Shown one piece after another: positions 60,459 through 64,000 of a stretch of DNA of 64,000 nucleotides. The notes below the pieces were generated by a model, which saw nothing but the letters and a program-made list of their open reading frames with translations, did no database searches and was not told the DNA's origin. The stretch's first letter is position 1. Each line of letters starts with the position of its first letter. Position numbers and translations under genes: made by a program. The DNA is from Syncephalis fuscata (taxonomy: Eukaryota; Zoopagomycota; Zoopagomycetes; Zoopagales; Piptocephalidaceae): positions 1-64,000 of the forward strand of contig JAHLTZ010000019.1 in NCBI GenBank assembly GCA_025786725.1. Direction: 5' to 3'.

Positions 60459-63400
60459 TTATACAAATTTAGTAATATTTGCTCAACTAAATACACGAGA
60501 ATCACAGTAGTAATTAAAGCCACTCGATGTATTATTAATTATTACAATCGATCAATAGAATCTACACAGCTGTCGCCAGATGTAGCAATTAACTAGTTTG
60601 CCACGTGCTATGGGTGTTAACGTGACAGTGTAAAGATTGAAACTGTTAGAAACGGAAACGAAATACTGGTTTGAAAACTAAATAAAGATAGCAAACGACA
60701 GCTTAAAACAAGTGCAACAGTTTAGCGGAAGAGCCAGCAAGATAAGGAGCGCAAATAAAAAACTAGCTTGTAAACTAAGAGGGATAAAGCTGCATTCTGC
60801 TGGCCATGAAGGAGTACTAGCAAGCAGTGATTTATATTCACTGTATTTCATATTGAGCCCACATTGGAACTGTTAGTCCCGAGGGGATCTTAAGGGGTTT
60901 GCTTTTGATGAGCAAGTGCTGTTAAAATTGCTTATCCGTTATCTATTTTAATTAGAATGACAGTTAACTGCGGTAAAAAAGGAGTCATGTTTATTTACAT
61001 TTTGTAGATTTCGCACAGATAATCCGGATGTGTAAAACCGAGCCATAAGGGAGATAGAGCAGTAGTCCTTAACTTATACGCAGGGCGGACCAATAAAGGA
61101 GATGTCAGGGGCTATTTACAAGGTGCTCCTTATTTGCTTGTGAATTAGCGGTGCAGCTGTGCAATTTACAGCCTAATCTTTTGCCGATTAATTCCAAAAC
61201 AATAGTATTAAATGTCGTAAGCATAAAAACCAAGTTTACTAAATAAATAATCTGCTTAAACTAGCTGCTACTACTATAAACAAATAGCACTATTCTTACT
61301 CTATTGTAACGATAATTAATTGTTATACTACGTCTCTATTATATTCCATGTTGATAATATTAAACTATGATATAATTTGTGTATTTTATTTAATTGCTAT
61401 TTTCGTTGAGTAAAACAGGTATTGTTGTTATTATTGGCGTGCTATTCACGTTATTATAAACTGTCAGAAGTAATACATCACGTGGTATTATTCAGTTTAC
61501 AATGAAAATAGAGTTTTAAATGATACAAGGCCAAATGGTCGCATGCTGTTTTACAATGTCTTGAATCCGCACTATATTCCGATTAAAATGCGGAGCTATT
61601 GTTTCTTATCAGCGTGTAGTTATGAAATTGAGATGAAACGCACCAATAGTATGTTTTTACATGCTTACATTGTGTCTTAACCATACAGTTTTAAAACGAT
61701 GATTTATTACAATAATCCAATTGATACTAATCAACATTAAGCATTGAATGCTTGCAAGTTGCTGGCTTGTGTGGCGATGCACTAATACTCCTATTTGTAG
61801 CCATTTAAATATTAAATATTTTGTGCTCCGACCAAATTAATAAACATTTTAAGTAATGGTATACATTAACAAAACAGACGTATTTATTGGATCTACGCCC
61901 AACAACAACAGCCTGCCAATCCAGCCGTAGCTAGAGGCAAGTAGTAAGCTGATAGAAATCGAACGGGCTACTTGTATGATCATCTCCATGTAATAGCACG
62001 GCAAAATAACTGCAGTCTTTTCCATCTGCCTCCTTCCCTTTTCGTATTTTGTTCAATCCCCTCAGCCAACTTTTACTTTCCGTTATTTCTCTGACCTTTC
62101 TTACTATTGCTCTTTTTCAACTTTGTTTCGTTCATCTATCCCTAAATAGATTCGCATTGTTGTTACCTGGTTTGACTCTGTAGTGTGGTCTAATTGTTTC
62201 TCGTCTTCAGTTTTCAGGTAGGTTATATGAACGAACAAGCGACATTGCGGCAATGCTTGGCATTCTTGGGCTACATCTTGCCAAGGAAGAACCTTACTGC
62301 TTTGTTTATGTTTGTTGATGGCTACATGAGCGATGCAACCTCATCTCGGCCAATATTACGCGAATATTGTGCCAGTTCGTAGTTATGGGCTGTGTGATGA
62401 TGGGCCGCATAGCGAGGGAAGCTTATACTGGTCGTGATACTATGTCCATGCCTAATGCTTTTATTTTTATCTGCCACCTTTGTTGGCTTTGTGCCATCTA
62501 TTCTGTATTAATACACGTCTAGTACAAGCTAGCTTTGTATGTCTGGTGAAGATAGCAAAGTTTTTATTGTATTGTGCATGCCCCCACGTGTGTATACGGT
62601 ATTTCATAACGCCAGTGCGAGCTGTAATATTAATAATTGTGTGGCATTATGATACACACACAAACACACATGTGTAGGTGTGTGTGTACACCCTTTTCTC
62701 ATTGCTCGTCTTTCTTTTCTTCATAAACGTATTATTTACTTTCATCCACAGTCATCAGTGGCGATCCTCTCTTGACCTTTTAAGCGCTTGATTTTTAATA
62801 TTTATTACTGTGTTCATCTTGTTTATTGGCTTGTTGAACAATAATTTGGTGAGTGTGACTATTGGCGATGAAAACTACAGCCCCTTGTCGTTTTATAATA
62901 CTACTATGCTTTCCGTAACATCTACAAAGGTGTTTGCTCTGGGCAAGGCAATTGCCAAGCATATGGCGCCTGTTTCAATAGGTCATCTTGTTGTATTGTC
63001 CAGTCCGCAAGCTACAAGCCATTGCGCGATACTTTCTGGTGGTAATATGCTTATTTGCTTCTGACCATTTTGAGACTTACACACTGAGGCTCACTCACTA
63101 CTTGCCTTACTCAAATTGTCCCACTCATTATCTCTCCTTCCATCACTGTTATTATCGCAACTACAATCCCCCCACACACAGCACACATATACACACATAC
63201 AGAAAGACACACCCACCCACACACTCAGTAACTTTGTTATCTTCTCAACTGGTTTTGTTAGTCTTGAACCGTTATCGCCTGACCTGTTTCTTTTGCATAT
63301 CTACCATCCACGCCTATGACTTTTTGCCTGTTTTGCATCTTGTTGTATTGGACTATTCAGTATACAGCGTTGTTTAGTCATTGGCCTCGAGTCTTTTGAT

Positions 63401-63907
63401 AACACAGTTCAGCGACCATTATATGCGTTGTTAATAGACGTATTTAAGTTTGCTTGGCAGCTCTTTATTTTCTAGCGACTAACAAACAAACAAGGAGAAG
63501 GTGACTTTGTAACCTGTTGTTGTTTTATTCTCTGTGTATTTTTCATTTCTTTCTTCTCATTGCCTCGGCCAGTCTATTGCCGTTTTATGACTGATTTGTT
63601 TTCAAACACGTCTATTTTATTCGGCGCCAAGGTTATTACCAAACCTTTCTCGTTAATATCCGTACCTCGGTTGTCATTTACCATAATTAACAGCAAATAT
63701 TTCAGTGCTGCATTACTTTAATACCTTGTATACTTACATAAAGTTATAGTGAAGGATTATCCATTGTGCAAGTATTGGTAGAAGGAAATATCTTTGTTCC
63801 CAAAAACAGAGCTTTTCGACTGCATTAAGGATTGCTGCAGTTAGCATCGTATATAAACGCACACAGCTACACAGAGATCATCTTTCAAGTAGGTTACGGC
63901 GAACGAC
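60459..63907. other. Long intergenic region, no gene supported
   Basis: The first ~400 bases are the promoter of the secreted protein gene. From about 62000 onward the plus strand is rich in T and C with CA/TG dinucleotide runs (62650-62690 and 63160-63225). Several short open frames occur (62194-62382, 62810-63064, 62988-63377), but none has recognisable domains, consistent composition or supporting splice structure. This may be a long upstream regulatory region or leader of the gene at 63908, or may hold an unrecognised non-coding RNA. Confidence 0.45.
63850..63857 (+). promoter_or_regulatory. TATA box of the His-rich gene
   Basis: TATATAAA 51 bases before the ATG at 63908, with an intervening CA-rich leader. 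Spacing is right for a short-leader gene; inferred from sequence alone. Confidence 0.6.
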
Positions 63908-64000
63908 ATGGCTCATTATCATCACGAAGATCGTGACCGTCACCATCGAATGCACGGACATCATCATAATACTGTGACCACACTTGGCAGCAACCATTCG
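63908..64000 (+). CDS. His-rich protein, 5' part only
   Basis: Open from the ATG at 63908 to the window end (31 codons). It begins MAHYHHEDRDRHHRMHGHHH and has 10 His among the first 22 residues, which could chelate metal. Too little is present to name a family. Confidence 0.6.
   Translation, partial: MAHYHHEDRDRHHRMHGHHHNTVTTLGSNHS

Noticed and set aside
62194-63377. Several plus-strand frames before the His-rich gene
   Set aside because: No homology, no consistent splice structure, and composition driven by T/C-rich DNA.

Overview
The window is AT-rich nuclear DNA of a filamentous or zoosporic fungus, probably an early-diverging lineage (Zoopagomycota or Mucoromycota-like; the phylum is inference). 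It carries fungal-type genes (Pho84, Dug3, Blm10, LEA_2 membrane protein, kynurenine enzymes) cut by many short introns that begin GTAAGT and end TAG. No tRNA, rRNA, CRISPR or bacterial operon structure was seen.

Layout. 1-7.1 kb: 3' end of a Pho84-type phosphate transporter, then a gene-poor block where a seven-helix membrane protein gene lies between two copies of a ~0.6 kb direct repeat. 7.1-15.2 kb: compact housekeeping genes (cytochrome b5-like heme binder, CCT2, NDUFB4-like, SAP18, mitochondrial GatA, a five-finger RanBP2-type protein). 15.2-18.9 kb: a second gene-poor block with a paralogous seven-helix protein and repeat family B. 18.9-22.1 kb: ARG1 and DUG3. 22.1-25.5 kb: AT-rich block holding a broken Fanzor/TnpB fragment. 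25.5-34.2 kb: phosphomannose isomerase, NDUFAF7, a PPR-like protein, kynurenine 3-monooxygenase. 34.2-36.2 kb: a short exon followed by a striking tandem array of about 12 intron-like units. 36.2-52 kb: LEA_2 protein, AlkD-type repair protein, small secreted protein, RidA-type 2-aminomuconate deaminase, VPS23, BLM10, ACMSD, CDGSH protein. 52-60.5 kb: SNF2 helicase and a large secreted protein with an in-frame 1,191-bp tandem duplication. 60.5-64 kb: mostly non-coding, ending in the start of a His-rich gene.

Themes. Three enzymes of tryptophan/kynurenine breakdown (monooxygenase, ACMSD, aminomuconate deaminase) sit within 19 kb. Several genes are mitochondrial (GatA, NDUFAF7, NDUFB4, PPR, possibly the zinc-finger protein). 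Many otherwise perfect housekeeping genes are interrupted by loss of a single base from a run of C or G; this looks like consensus error, so the broken frames here should not be read as pseudogenes without checking reads. Coordinates of multi-exon genes run from start codon to stop codon and include introns.
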